Source: Nocardioides jensenii JCM 1364 = NBRC 14755
GTDB lineage: Bacteria > Actinomycetota > Actinomycetes > Propionibacteriales > Nocardioidaceae
Reading direction: 5' to 3'
DNA: 64,000 nt
Assembly (NCBI RefSeq): GCF_001552535.1
Contig: NZ_BCRJ01000054.1
Coordinates: forward strand, 21,022-85,021
In this document: piece by piece, positions 26,412-36,687 of the stretch
Layout: each line of letters starts with the position of its first letter
How positions within the stretch are numbered: position 1 is the first letter of the stretch
Notes under the pieces: generated by a model
Database searches by the model: none
What the model was told of the DNA's origin: nothing
The model's input: the letters and a program-made list of their open reading frames with translations, nothing else
Program-made: the position numbers and the translations under genes

Positions 26412-27515
26412 ATGGCAACTCGTCGGATCAGCGTCGTCACCGAGTCGTTCTACCCCGCGGTCGACGGCACGACGCGCACCGTGAAGCAGGTGGTCGACCG
26501 GCTCGTCGATCTGGGCCACCAGGTGCAGATCATCGCCCCCGGGCCCGGGCTGGCCACCTATCGCTCGTCTCGCGTGGCGCGCATCCGCCCCCTCGACAAG
26601 CCCGGCCGCCAGGTCGCGACCGCACTGGCCGACTTCGAACCGGACCTCGTGCACGTGGCCTCGCCCGGCATCTTGGGTCGCAAGGCCCTAAAGCACGCCA
26701 CACTCCAGGGTCGCGAGACGGTGGTCGTCCAGCAGTCACCGGTGCCGGCACTGACCGCCGACCACTGGGTGCGCTCCGTCGCCGCCCGCGCCGACCACCT
26801 CGTGGTGACCTGCCAGTGGATGCGCACGCGTCTGAGCGTGCTCGGCGTCAACGCTCCCGTATGGACGCCCGGTGTCGACGTCGCCGCGTGGAACCCCGCA
26901 CTGCGCGACGCCTATCTGCACGACCGGTGGTCGCGACGGGCCGGGGAGTCCGCCAGGGTCGTCGTCGGTCACGTCGGCAGCCTGCACAAGCGGCACGGCG
27001 TACGCCGTCTCGCGGAGCTGGCGTCACTGCCCGGCATCAGGCTGGTCGTGATCGGTGACGGACCGCAACGTCACTGGCTGGAGTCGCACCTTCCGGGAGC
27101 GAAGTTCACCGGTGCCGTCGAGCCCGGCGACCTGGTCACCGCGATGGCCTCACTCGACGTCCTCGTGCATCCGGGCGAGTTCGAGACCTGCTCCCATGCA
27201 CTGCGCGAGGCGTCCGCGTCCGGGGTGCCGATCGTGGCGCCCCGCTCGGGTGGCGCCGTGGACGTCCTGCGTCATGTCGAGACCGGCCTCTTCCACGAGC
27301 CGGCGTCCGCCAGCGGGCTCCGCGAGGCGGTGGCCAGCCTTGCCGCAGACGAGCGCCGCGCCGAGCTCGGTGCCCGCGGGCGCGAGCTTGCCCTGCAACG
27401 CAGCTGGGTCGACGCGGTCGATGAGCTGGTGGCCGAGCAGTACCCCGGATTTCGAGACGGTCGCCGCGCGGCCTCCTCGACCAACGAGCGCGGGAGGGGC
27501 GTCCGCGTCGCCTGA
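26412..27515 (+). CDS. GT4 family glycosyltransferase (MgtA/PimB-like)
   Basis: A 367-residue GT-B fold retaining glycosyltransferase. The N-terminal domain opens SVVTESFYPAVDGTTRTVKQ, the usual start of actinobacterial GDP-mannose-dependent transferases. The C-terminal domain has VVVGHVGSLHKRHGVRRL, VVIGDGPQRHWLE and the donor-site motif HPGEFETCSHALREASASG, which carries the E-x7-E type glutamates. Relatives mannosylate phosphatidylinositol or glycolipids; donor and acceptor here are inferred. GGAGG lies 8-9 nt before ATG 26412. The frame is open further upstream but without initiation signals. Confidence 0.85.
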   Translation: MATRRISVVTESFYPAVDGTTRTVKQVVDRLVDLGHQVQIIAPGPGLATYRSSRVARIRPLDKPGRQVATALADFEPDLVHVASPGILGRKALKHATLQGRETVVVQQSPVPALTADHWVRSVAARADHLVVTCQWMRTRLSVLGVNAPVWTPGVDVAAWNPALRDAYLHDRWSRRAGESARVVVGHVGSLHKRHGVRRLAELASLPGIRLVVIGDGPQRHWLESHLPGAKFTGAVEPGDLVTAMASLDVLVHPGEFETCSHALREASASGVPIVAPRSGGAVDVLRHVETGLFHEPASASGLREAVASLAADERRAELGARGRELALQRSWVDAVDELVAEQYPGFRDGRRAASSTNERGRGVRVA

Positions 27516-27539
27516 CCTGCACTCAGGCAGGATTCATCC

Positions 27540-28799
27540 ATGGCCGGCGCACACTCTTCTCGGGGCAACAAGACTGATCAATCGACCTCGGGGGCCCCGG
27601 ACGGTCACGGGCACTCCCACGGCGGCCCGGTGCCGGACGTGGCCGTGGGTGCGCTCCCCCGACTCCTGCTCCTCGGGCTGCTGGGACTGGCCGCGCTGGG
27701 CACGGTGGCCGGACTCGTCACCCTCTGGCCCGGCGACGGCGACCGCCCCGAGGCCGTGCAGTACTCCGCCGAGGGCACCACGTTCCCGCAGGCGACGGTG
27801 GTCTCGGTCAGCGATCCGTGCCCGGTGATCGTGGCCGACCCGTCGAAGCCGCCGGGCGAGAACGAGCCGTTCCCCGAGCACTGCAACGAGCTGACCGCCT
27901 CGGTGGACGGTGACGAGGTCACGATCCAGGTGCCGCCGTACGTCGCGAAGGCCGGCCTCGAGAAGGGCGACGCGATCAAGCTGGCCAAGATCCCCCGGCC
28001 CAGTGCCGAGCCGACGTACGGCTGGGTGGGCACGCAGCGCAACATGCCGCTGGGTGCAATGGCCCTGGCCTTCGTGCTCGTGGTCGCGATCGTCGCCAGA
28101 CTGCGCGGGGTGATGGCCCTGTTGGGTCTCGTGTTCGCGGGATTCGTGGTCGCGAAGTTCATGCTGCCCGCGCTGCTCGAAGGCGGCTCGGGCATCGGGG
28201 TGGCGCTGGTCGGGTCCACCGCGATCATGTTCGTCGTCCTCTATCTGACGCACGGCGTCTCGATCCGCACGAGCACCGCTCTGGCCGGCACGTTGAGTGG
28301 GATCGCGATCATCACCCTGCTCGGTCTCTGGGGCGTGAGTGCGGCGCGGTTGAGCGGTGTCGCCGACGAGACGAACCAGTACCTCATGCTCAACGCGCCG
28401 GACCTCAACTTCCAAGGCCTGCTCACCTGTGCGGTGATCATCGCCGGGCTCGGCGTGCTCAACGACGTGACCATCACCCAGTCGTCGGCGGTGTGGGAGC
28501 TGCGGGCCGCGGCGCCGGGCATGACCCGCATGCAGCTGTTCACCAGTGGCATGCGGATCGGTCGTGACCACATCGCCTCCACCATCTACACGATCGTGTT
28601 CGCCTACGCGGGCACGGCGCTGGCCGTGCTGATGCTGCTCTCCCTCTACGACCGGCCGCTCATGGACACGTTGTACGACGAGAGCATCGCCGCCGAGGTC
28701 GTGCGCACGCTGGCCTCCGCGATCGGGCTGGTCCTGGCAGTCCCCGCAACGACCGCGATCGCCGCGCTGACGGTCTCCGGGCAGGTGACTGACGAGTAA
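27540..28799 (+). CDS. YibE/F family membrane protein
   Basis: A 419-residue multi-pass membrane protein. A cytoplasmic Gly/His-rich N-terminus precedes a first transmembrane helix at about 35-60. An extracytoplasmic domain follows (about 65-165, with DPCPVIVADPSKPPGENEPF). At least seven hydrophobic segments come next, carrying the YibE/F hallmarks (GVSIRTSTALAGTL, LLTCAVIIAGLGVLNDVTITQ). The family is widespread in Firmicutes and Actinobacteria, and its transport role is not settled. AGGCAGGA precedes ATG 27540 by 8 bases. It follows the glycosyltransferase by 24 bases, so the two may be co-transcribed. Confidence 0.88.
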   Translation: MAGAHSSRGNKTDQSTSGAPDGHGHSHGGPVPDVAVGALPRLLLLGLLGLAALGTVAGLVTLWPGDGDRPEAVQYSAEGTTFPQATVVSVSDPCPVIVADPSKPPGENEPFPEHCNELTASVDGDEVTIQVPPYVAKAGLEKGDAIKLAKIPRPSAEPTYGWVGTQRNMPLGAMALAFVLVVAIVARLRGVMALLGLVFAGFVVAKFMLPALLEGGSGIGVALVGSTAIMFVVLYLTHGVSIRTSTALAGTLSGIAIITLLGLWGVSAARLSGVADETNQYLMLNAPDLNFQGLLTCAVIIAGLGVLNDVTITQSSAVWELRAAAPGMTRMQLFTSGMRIGRDHIASTIYTIVFAYAGTALAVLMLLSLYDRPLMDTLYDESIAAEVVRTLASAIGLVLAVPATTAIAALTVSGQVTDE

Positions 28800-28859
28800 C
28801 GGGGCGGATCTCACATCCGGTTAGGGTTACCTTCGGGGAACTGGGGCGCAAATCAGCGG

Positions 28860-28865
28860 TAACGT
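28860..28865 (+). promoter_or_regulatory. -10-like element of sdhCAB
   Basis: TAACGT ends 6 nt before the sdhC GTG, fitting the window's leaderless pattern. A second candidate, TACCTT at 28828-28833, would give a leader of about 32 nt. Confidence 0.4.
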
Positions 28866-28871
28866 GCCACC

Positions 28872-29573
28872 GTGGCAACTCCGACTCTTGTGAAAGGCAG
28901 CCGGTCGACGCGATCCACGATCGCGCTGAAGCTCCTCATGGCCGTCACCGGCCTGGTCTTCATCGGCTATGTGCTGCTCCATATGTACGGCAACCTCAAG
29001 GTCTTCGCCGGCCAGGATGCCTTCGACGAGTACGCGCACCACCTGCGCACCTTCGGGGAGCCGATGCTCCCCTACGGAGGTCTGCTGTGGGTGGTCCGCG
29101 CCGTGCTCCTGCTGTCGATCATCGGTCACGCCTACGCGGCGTTCACGCTCTGGGCCCGGGCCAACAAGGCGCGCACCCAGAAGTACGCCGTGAAGAAGGC
29201 CGTGGCTGCGACCCTCAGCTCGAAGATGATGCGCTGGGGCGGTGTGACGTTGCTGCTGTTCGTGATCTTCCACCTGCTGCACTTCACCACCCGCACCATC
29301 AACGTCAACGGCGACAAGGACTCGCCCTACGACCGCGTGGTGAGCTCGTTCCAGCCCGAGATGTGGTGGGTCGCGGTGATCTACCTGCTCGCGATGTGCG
29401 CCCTGGCCATGCACCTGCGCCACGGAGTGTGGAGCGCCTGCCAGACCCTCGGCCTGACCAACACCGCCAAGAGCCGTGCCCGCGCGAACTCCGCCGGCGT
29501 GTTCCTGGCGGTCGTCATCGCCGGCGGCTTCGCGCTCGTCCCGCTGTCCATCCTCTTCGGCATCGTCGACTAA
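28872..29573 (+). CDS. sdhC: succinate dehydrogenase cytochrome b subunit (b558 type)
   Basis: A 233-residue single membrane subunit with about five transmembrane helices, anchoring SdhAB and passing electrons to the quinone through heme b. Candidate heme-ligand histidines sit in LLHMYGNLKVF, IIGHAYAAFTLW, FVIFHLLHFTTR and CALAMHLRHGVWSA, the pattern of the Bacteroides/Bacillus/actinobacterial diheme family. That type needs no sdhD, and none is present. The GTG start has no ribosome binding site but a -10-like element 6 nt upstream. sdhA follows after 15 bases. Confidence 0.93.
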   Translation: MATPTLVKGSRSTRSTIALKLLMAVTGLVFIGYVLLHMYGNLKVFAGQDAFDEYAHHLRTFGEPMLPYGGLLWVVRAVLLLSIIGHAYAAFTLWARANKARTQKYAVKKAVAATLSSKMMRWGGVTLLLFVIFHLLHFTTRTINVNGDKDSPYDRVVSSFQPEMWWVAVIYLLAMCALAMHLRHGVWSACQTLGLTNTAKSRARANSAGVFLAVVIAGGFALVPLSILFGIVD

Positions 29574-29588
29574 GGGCTGATCTCAGAC

Positions 29589-31604
29589 ATGACTGACACA
29601 CAACAGGCTGCTCCGACGACGGTCAGCGACGCCGCGGACTTCTTCACTCTCGGCGCCCCGATCGCCGACACCAAGGCACCCGCCGACGCCTCGGTCCCCA
29701 CCCGGTGGGAAGAGCGCAAGGCCCACGCCAAGCTGGTCAACCCGGCCAACCGCCGCAAGATCAAGGTGATCATCGTCGGCACCGGTCTGGCCGGTGCGGC
29801 CGCCGGGGCGACCCTCGGTGAGGCCGGCTACCAGGTGGAGAGCTTCTGCTACCAGGACTCCCCGCGCCGGGCCCACTCGATCGCCGCCCAGGGCGGCATC
29901 AACGCCGCGAAGAACTACCGCAACGACGGCGACTCGGTCTACCGACTCTTCTACGACACCGTGAAGGGTGGCGACTTCCGCTCGCGCGAGTCGAACTCCT
30001 ACCGTCTCGCCGAGGTCTCCGCCAGCATCATCGACCAGTGCGTCGCCCAGGGCGTCCCGTTCGCTCGCGAGTACGGCGGCCTGCTCGACAACCGCTCGTT
30101 CGGCGGCGTGCAGGTCTCCCGCACGTTCTACGCCCGTGGCCAGACCGGTCAGCAGCTGCTGATCGGTGCCTACCAGGCCCTGGAGCGTCAGGTCGCCGCT
30201 GGCACCGTCACCACGCACACCCGTCACGAGATGCTCGAGCTGATCACGACTGAGGACGCCGACGGCGTGACCAGTGCCAAGGGCATCATCGTGCGCGACA
30301 TGGTCACCGGCGAGATCGAGACCCACCTCGGCGACGCGGTCGTGCTGGCCACCGGCGGCTACGGCAACGTCTACTTCCTCTCCACCAACGCGATGGGCTC
30401 GAACGTCACCGCCGCGTGGCGTGCGCACCGCAAGGGCGCCTACATGGGCAACCCCTGCTACACGCAGATCCACCCGACCTGCATCCCGGTCTCGGGTGAG
30501 AACCAGTCGAAGCTGACCCTGATGTCGGAGTCGCTGCGCAACGACGGTCGCATCTGGGTGCCGAAGAAGAAGGAGGACTGCGCCAAGGACCCGCGCGAGA
30601 TCCCCGAGGAGGACCGCGACTACTACCTGGAGCGGATCTACCCGGCGTTCGGCAACCTGGTCCCCCGCGACATCGCCTCCCGCCAGGCCAAGTACATGTG
30701 CGACGACGGTCGCGGTGTCGGCCCCGAGGTCGACGGTGTACGCCGTGGTGTCTACCTCGACTTCGCCGACATCATCGCGCGAGTGGGCCGTGACGCCGTC
30801 GAGGCGAAGTACGGCAACCTCTTCGACATGTACGCCCAGATCACCGCGGAGAACCCCTACGAGGTTCCGATGCGCGTGTATCCCGCGGTGCACTACGTGA
30901 TGGGCGGCCTCTGGGTCGACTACGACCTCGAGAGCAACGTCAAGGGCCTGTTCGTGGCCGGTGAGGCCAACTTCTCCGACCAGGGCGCCAACCGTCTCGG
31001 AGCCTCGGCGCTGATGCAGGGTCTGGCCGACGGCTACTTCGTGCTGCCCTACACGATCGCGAACTACCTGGCCGACAGCCACGAGCGCATCGACGAGTCG
31101 CACCCCGCCGTGGTCGAGGCGAAGAAGTCGGTCGAGGAGCGGATCAACCACTTCCTCACCACCAACGGCACCCGCTCGGTCGACAGCTACCACAAGGCGC
31201 TCGGGCACCTGATGTGGGAGTACTGCGGCATGGAGCGGACCAAGGAGGGGCTGACGCTGGCGATCGAGAAGATCCGCGAGCTGAAGGCCGACTTCTGGAA
31301 GAACGTCAAGGTGCTCGGCACCAACGAGAGCCTCAACCAGAGCCTGGAGCGGGCCGGCCGTGTCGCCGACTTCTTCGAGCTCGGTGAACTCATGTGCATC
31401 GACGCGCTGAACCGTCGCGAGTCCTGCGGTGGCCACTTCCGGGCCGAGTCGCAGACTCCTGACGGTGAGGCGGAGCGCATCGACTCCGAGTTCGCCTACG
31501 TCGCCGCCTGGGAGTGGGGCGGCGAGGACGGTCATTCCCCCGTCCTGCACCAGGAGGCACTCAGCTATGAAGCGATCGAGATGAAGGCACGGTCCTACAA
31601 GTGA
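29589..31604 (+). CDS. sdhA: succinate dehydrogenase flavoprotein subunit
   Basis: A 671-residue catalytic subunit oxidising succinate to fumarate. The FAD-binding Rossmann motif is [19 protein letters not shown] at residues about 60-80. The flavin-attachment region is [32 protein letters not shown] and [20 protein letters not shown] match the substrate and FAD domains. The C-terminal helical domain has [10 protein letters not shown]. The longer length is typical of the three-subunit b558 enzymes. Its stop overlaps the sdhB GTG by 4 bases. Confidence 0.96.
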   Translation: MTDTQQAAPTTVSDAADFFTLGAPIADTKAPADASVPTRWEERKAHAKLVNPANRRKIKVIIVGTGLAGAAAGATLGEAGYQVESFCYQDSPRRAHSIAAQGGINAAKNYRNDGDSVYRLFYDTVKGGDFRSRESNSYRLAEVSASIIDQCVAQGVPFAREYGGLLDNRSFGGVQVSRTFYARGQTGQQLLIGAYQALERQVAAGTVTTHTRHEMLELITTEDADGVTSAKGIIVRDMVTGEIETHLGDAVVLATGGYGNVYFLSTNAMGSNVTAAWRAHRKGAYMGNPCYTQIHPTCIPVSGENQSKLTLMSESLRNDGRIWVPKKKEDCAKDPREIPEEDRDYYLERIYPAFGNLVPRDIASRQAKYMCDDGRGVGPEVDGVRRGVYLDFADIIARVGRDAVEAKYGNLFDMYAQITAENPYEVPMRVYPAVHYVMGGLWVDYDLESNVKGLFVAGEANFSDQGANRLGASALMQGLADGYFVLPYTIANYLADSHERIDESHPAVVEAKKSVEERINHFLTTNGTRSVDSYHKALGHLMWEYCGMERTKEGLTLAIEKIRELKADFWKNVKVLGTNESLNQSLERAGRVADFFELGELMCIDALNRRESCGGHFRAESQTPDGEAERIDSEFAYVAAWEWGGEDGHSPVLHQEALSYEAIEMKARSYK

Positions 31605-32344
31605 AGATCACACTCAACATCTGGCGCCAGCCCAACCCGACCAGCAACGGCGCGATGCAGAAGTACGACCTGGACGGCGTCTCCGAGGACATGTCCTTCC
31701 TGGAGATGCTCGACCTGCTCAACGAGAACCTCAACGAGCAGGGCGAGGACCCGGTCGCCTTCGACTCCGACTGTCGTGAGGGCATCTGCGGCACGTGCAG
31801 CCTGATGATCAACGGGGTGGCGCACGGGCCCGAGGTCACCACCACCTGCCAGCTGCACATGCGCTCGTTCAAGGACGGGGACACCATCACCGTCGAGCCC
31901 TGGCGTGCCGACCCGTTCCCGGTGCTCAAGGATCTGATCGTCGACCGCTCGGCGTTCGACCGGATCATCCAGTCGGGTGGCTACATCTCGGTGAACACCG
32001 GCTCCGCCCCGGAGGCCAACAACCTCCCCGTGGAGAAGGCCAAGGCCGACCGGGCCTTCGACATGGCGACCTGCATCGGTTGCGGCGCCTGCGTGGCGGC
32101 CTGCCCGAACGGCTCTGCGTCGCTGTTCCTCGGCGCGAAGATCACTCACCTCGGCGAGCTCCCCCAGGGCCAGCCGGAGCGCGACATCCGCGTGGTCGAC
32201 ATGGTCGCCCAGCACGACCACGAGGGCTTCGGCGGCTGCACCAACATCGGTGAGTGCAGTGCCGCCTGCCCCAAGGAGATCCCGCTCGACGTGATCTCCC
32301 AGCTCAACAAGGACCTGCGCACGGCCATGATGCACGGCCACTGA
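31601..32344 (+). CDS. sdhB: succinate dehydrogenase iron-sulfur subunit
   Basis: A 247-residue electron-transfer subunit with three cluster motifs. The 2Fe-2S plant-ferredoxin motif is [12 protein letters not shown] near residue 59 with a later Cys in [22 protein letters not shown] serves the 4Fe-4S/3Fe-4S set, and [19 protein letters not shown] completes it. The start is GTG 31601 overlapping sdhA. The operon ends 36 bases downstream in a GC-rich hairpin. Confidence 0.96.
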   Translation: MKITLNIWRQPNPTSNGAMQKYDLDGVSEDMSFLEMLDLLNENLNEQGEDPVAFDSDCREGICGTCSLMINGVAHGPEVTTTCQLHMRSFKDGDTITVEPWRADPFPVLKDLIVDRSAFDRIIQSGGYISVNTGSAPEANNLPVEKAKADRAFDMATCIGCGACVAACPNGSASLFLGAKITHLGELPQGQPERDIRVVDMVAQHDHEGFGGCTNIGECSAACPKEIPLDVISQLNKDLRTAMMHGH

Positions 32345-32379
32345 GTCGCATCCGACGACTCAGTCCGACTCAGTCCGAC

Positions 32380-32409
32380 GGGGCGCTCCGGCCGAGGCCG
32401 GGGCGCCCC
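32380..32409 (+). terminator. terminator of sdhCAB
   Basis: GGGGCGC pairs with GCGCCCC around an inner CCGGCC/GGCCGG stem. It lies 36 bases after sdhB and lacks a U-tract. Before it, GACTCAGTCC is repeated twice in tandem and GAGTCG/CGACTC can form a smaller stem. The remaining bases to 32572 show nothing recognisable. Confidence 0.65.
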
Positions 32410-32572
32410 GCGGTCATTTCCGGCTGATGGCTCAGCGCCTCCTGGCCGAGGCACTCAGGTAGCCAGGTGCGGACTGGGTGTGATGGACCAATTGGTCCCA
32501 CCCACCCAGCGGCCGCCGGAGCGCCTCCGTTCGCGGCACATCCACGGCACTCGTATCAGATCGAGCGCCGCA

Positions 32573-33739
32573 TCAGCTCGAGGAGCGTCGGGTGGTCAGG
32601 CGGCGTACGACGGCCATGGCGGCGAGCATCGACGCTCCTCCGGCCGCGAAGGCTGCCTTGGGTCCACCGACCGTGACACCGTCGGGTTCGGGCGTGCCCT
32701 CCGGTCGCAGGACCGGCGCGCGTCTGCCGCGCGAACGACGACGGGCTGCGCGCTCCTCCGCGGCCTCTCGTGCGAGGCGCTTCTTCTCCGCCTTGTCACG
32801 GGCTGCGCGGGCAGGAGCGGCGGTGTAGGCCCAGGCCGCGGCGTACATCACGACGCGTGAGAAGTAGTTGATCCAGACCACGAGGATCAAGGCGATGCCG
32901 AATGCCTGAAAGGCCGGCTGGGACTTCGTGGAGGCCATCAACAGGGTGGAGAGTTGTTTGAGAACCTCGAAGCCCAGGGCGCCCAGCAGGGCCCCTGACC
33001 ACAATGACGAACGAGGGACGTCGGGGTCGGCGAGCAGCTTGAACAGTGCGAAGAACAGCACGGCACTCGCGCCGATGCCGACGGCCACCGAGATGACCTG
33101 CAGCAGAGGGGACAGCCCCACGCCCAGCCCGATCAGGTCGAGCACCTGCTTGGAGAAGCGCGAGATGACGCTGGAGACGGCCACACTGAGGATCATCACC
33201 AGGCCGATCAGGCCGAGCGAGACCAGGTCACGCACCTTGCCGACCACGAAGTTCGGCTGCTCGCGTTGCGGCGTCTCGAACATCACCAGCAGGGCCTCAC
33301 GCATGCCCGACAACCAGCCGAGTCCGGCGTAGAGGACACCGACCAGACCGATCAGCCCGATGGCACCGGCGGAGTCCTGGATGGACTTCAGCGAGATCTG
33401 GCCGTCGTCGTCGCCGATCATGCCCGGGAGCACGCCGTCGAGTGCCTCGGTGAGGTTGCCCTGTGCCTCGGGGTAGACCTTGGCGACGTAGCCGATGACG
33501 AAGAAGGCAAGGGCGAGGATCGGGAAGAAGGAGAGGAACGCAAAGTAGGTCACCGCCCCCGCCTGCAGGTTTCCCTTGACACTGCCGAAGTGCTCGACCA
33601 TGCGCACGAGGTGGTCGAACATGGGGCGGCGCTCCCGAAGGCGGGTGACGTGCGCGGTGAGTCGTTCCTTCAGCGTGGGCTCGGACTTGGGCTCGGGGTC
33701 GGGCCTCGGCTCGGAGACACTGTCGTCAGACGTGGACAC
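32573..33739 (-). CDS. YihY/BrkB family inner membrane protein
   Basis: A 388-residue protein with a charged N-terminal tail of about 40 residues. Six hydrophobic segments lie between about 55 and 315, including the family signature AGAVTYFAFLSFFPILAL and YAGLGWLSGMREALLVMFE. A long basic cytoplasmic tail follows (ARDKAEKKRLAREAAEERAARRRSRGRR), and the C-terminus is Gly/Ala-rich. The family was once called ribonuclease BN but is a membrane protein of uncertain transport role. The start is GTG 33739, 4 bases after the 2H-phosphoesterase stop, so they are co-transcribed. Confidence 0.88.
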   Translation of the reverse strand: MSTSDDSVSEPRPDPEPKSEPTLKERLTAHVTRLRERRPMFDHLVRMVEHFGSVKGNLQAGAVTYFAFLSFFPILALAFFVIGYVAKVYPEAQGNLTEALDGVLPGMIGDDDGQISLKSIQDSAGAIGLIGLVGVLYAGLGWLSGMREALLVMFETPQREQPNFVVGKVRDLVSLGLIGLVMILSVAVSSVISRFSKQVLDLIGLGVGLSPLLQVISVAVGIGASAVLFFALFKLLADPDVPRSSLWSGALLGALGFEVLKQLSTLLMASTKSQPAFQAFGIALILVVWINYFSRVVMYAAAWAYTAAPARAARDKAEKKRLAREAAEERAARRRSRGRRAPVLRPEGTPEPDGVTVGGPKAAFAAGGASMLAAMAVVRRLTTRRSSS

Positions 33740-33743
33740 CGGG

Positions 33744-34265
33744 TCAGGTCACCACGTCGGTGGGCATCAGCGCAAACGAGCGGTCCACCTGCCAGCCGAT
33801 CTGCTCGTCGTGGACGTAGAGGTGGAACTCCTCGGCAGCGAACCGGCACTCGAAGCCTGCCAGCTCGGTGAACGCGCGGTCCAGAGTCAGGTCGTCGAGG
33901 TGATGGGCGATCGTGACGTGCGGGTGGTAGGGGAACTCGAGCTCACTGGCAAGCGGACCGGTGCGCACTGCCGCGGCCAGCTGCTCGCACGCGGAGATGC
34001 CCTCCACGACGCCCACGAAGACCACCGGTGAGACAGGCCGGAACGAACCCGTGCCCCGCAGGTGCACGCGGAAGGCCGCACGCACGCCGGCGACCGCCTG
34101 CAGGTGCTCCTCGACCTCGTCGAGGTCCTCGCACTCGGTCGGCGGCACCAGGGTGATGTGCGTGGGAATCATCGTCGCCGTCGCGTCACCGATCGAGGCG
34201 CGGTACTCCTGGAGCTGAGTGGCCCAAGGCTCCGGGATCGCGATCGCTACACCAATGGTCGGCAC
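33744..34265 (-). CDS. 2'-5' RNA ligase family protein (2H phosphoesterase)
   Basis: 173 residues with the two tandem H-x-T/S-x motifs defining the 2H superfamily: HITLVPPT near residue 37 and HPHVTIAHH near residue 115. Both catalytic histidines are present. Family members hydrolyse 2',3'-cyclic phosphates or ligate 2'-5' RNA ends; the physiological substrate in actinobacteria is unknown. The start GTG 34265 lies 6 nt from a TAGGGT hexamer that overlaps the end of trpS. Confidence 0.85.
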   Translation of the reverse strand: MPTIGVAIAIPEPWATQLQEYRASIGDATATMIPTHITLVPPTECEDLDEVEEHLQAVAGVRAAFRVHLRGTGSFRPVSPVVFVGVVEGISACEQLAAAVRTGPLASELEFPYHPHVTIAHHLDDLTLDRAFTELAGFECRFAAEEFHLYVHDEQIGWQVDRSFALMPTDVVT

Positions 34266-34274
34266 GGCCCGACC

Positions 34275-35366
<1,092 letters not shown>

Positions 35367-36614
35367 CTAGTGCGCGCCCCCGGCCTTGAGGATCCGATCC
35401 TCGCCCCTGGCCAGGAGGAACGAGACGATCAGCACCGCGAAGCCGGCGATCGAGAGCACGACGCCGACCAGTGCCGGCGATCGGTAGCCCCACCCGGCCG
35501 CGATCACCAGGCCGCCGAGCCAGGCGCCGAGCGCGTTCGCCACGTTGAGCGAGGCGTGGTTCATCGCGGCGCCCAGGGTCTGTGCGTCCCCGGCCACCTC
35601 CATCAGCCGCAGTTGCAGGTTGACCACCAGCACCGAGCTGATCGCCGAGATCGCGAACGCGAACGGCAGCGCCCACCAGCCGTACGGAGTGACGGCGGCG
35701 AAGAGCAACAGCACCACACCCATGCCGAGCGCCGACCCGAGCAGGGAGCCGAAGACAGACCAGTCGGCGAGCTCGCCGGCCAGCCAGGTGCCGAAGGTCA
35801 TGCCGAGGCCGAACATGAGCAGGAAGACCGGGACCGCGGACTCGCGCAGCTCCCCCACCTCGGTGATCGTCGGCGAGATGTAGGAGTAGACGGCGAACAT
35901 GCCGCCGAAGCCGACGGCTCCGGCCAGCAGGGTCAGCCAGACCTGCACCCGGGAGAAGGCCGCGAGCTCACGTCGTCCGGTGGCCTCGGGGTCGGCCGCG
36001 ATCGACGGCACCGAGGCGAGGATCATCGACACGGTCACGACGCCCAGGACCGCCACGGCGACGTACGCCGACCGCCAGCCGAGGTTCTGCCCCATCCAGG
36101 TGGCCGCGGGGACGCCGATGACGTTGGCGATCGAGAGACCGAGCATCACCAGCGCCACCGCCCGGCCCTTGCGTCCTGGCGCCGCCAGCTGGGCGGCAAC
36201 CAGTGAGGCCACCCCGAAGTAGGCGCCGTGCGGCAACCCCGAGACGAAGCGGGCCAGGGTCAGCAGCTCGTAGTTGGAGGCGAGCGCGCTGAGTCCGTTG
36301 CCGACCGTGAACGCGACCATCAACGCCACCAACAGAGCCCGCCGGGGCAGCCGGGCTCCGAAGAAGGCCAGCAGGGGAGCCCCCACCACCACACCGAGCG
36401 CGTACGCCGAGATCACGTGACCGCTCGTCGGAATGCTGACGTCGACACCGTCCGCGATCTGCGGCAGCAGGCCCATCGTCACGAACTCGGTGGTGCCGAT
36501 CGCGAAGCCACCCATGGCCAGCGCGAGCACGGCCAACCCGAAGTGGGTCGACCTCTCGGAGGACTGGGTCGGGCTGGGGTCGGCGGCAGGGCGCTCAGTG
36601 GTTGGCATGCTCAT
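35367..36614 (-). CDS. MFS transporter, DHA1 family
   Basis: About 415 residues with 12 predicted transmembrane segments. It is of the drug/sugar:H+ antiporter type (Cmx/AraJ-like): GTTEFVTMGLLPQIADGV in TM1, SAYALGVVVGAPLLAFFGAR containing motif A, and FVSGLPHGAYFGVASLVAAQ around TM4-5. The substrate is not predictable. Three starts are close together (TTG 36626, ATG 36614, ATG 36608). A -10-like GACAAT at 36618-36623 overlaps the first, which favours one of the two ATGs. It is followed by trpS on the same strand after 30 bases. Confidence 0.85.
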   Translation of the reverse strand: MSMPTTERPAADPSPTQSSERSTHFGLAVLALAMGGFAIGTTEFVTMGLLPQIADGVDVSIPTSGHVISAYALGVVVGAPLLAFFGARLPRRALLVALMVAFTVGNGLSALASNYELLTLARFVSGLPHGAYFGVASLVAAQLAAPGRKGRAVALVMLGLSIANVIGVPAATWMGQNLGWRSAYVAVAVLGVVTVSMILASVPSIAADPEATGRRELAAFSRVQVWLTLLAGAVGFGGMFAVYSYISPTITEVGELRESAVPVFLLMFGLGMTFGTWLAGELADWSVFGSLLGSALGMGVVLLLFAAVTPYGWWALPFAFAISAISSVLVVNLQLRLMEVAGDAQTLGAAMNHASLNVANALGAWLGGLVIAAGWGYRSPALVGVVLSIAGFAVLIVSFLLARGEDRILKAGGAH

Positions 36615-36687
36615 CGCATTGTCCAACCGGGTCCCGCCGAGCGCCTATTCCGTGTCGCTGGGCACACCCTCGCCGGCACTCGACGCG

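Noticed and set aside
28816..28834. IdeR/DtxR-like iron box upstream of sdhC
   Set aside because: Only about 12-13 of 19 positions fit the consensus and the right half is poor, though iron control of sdh would make sense.
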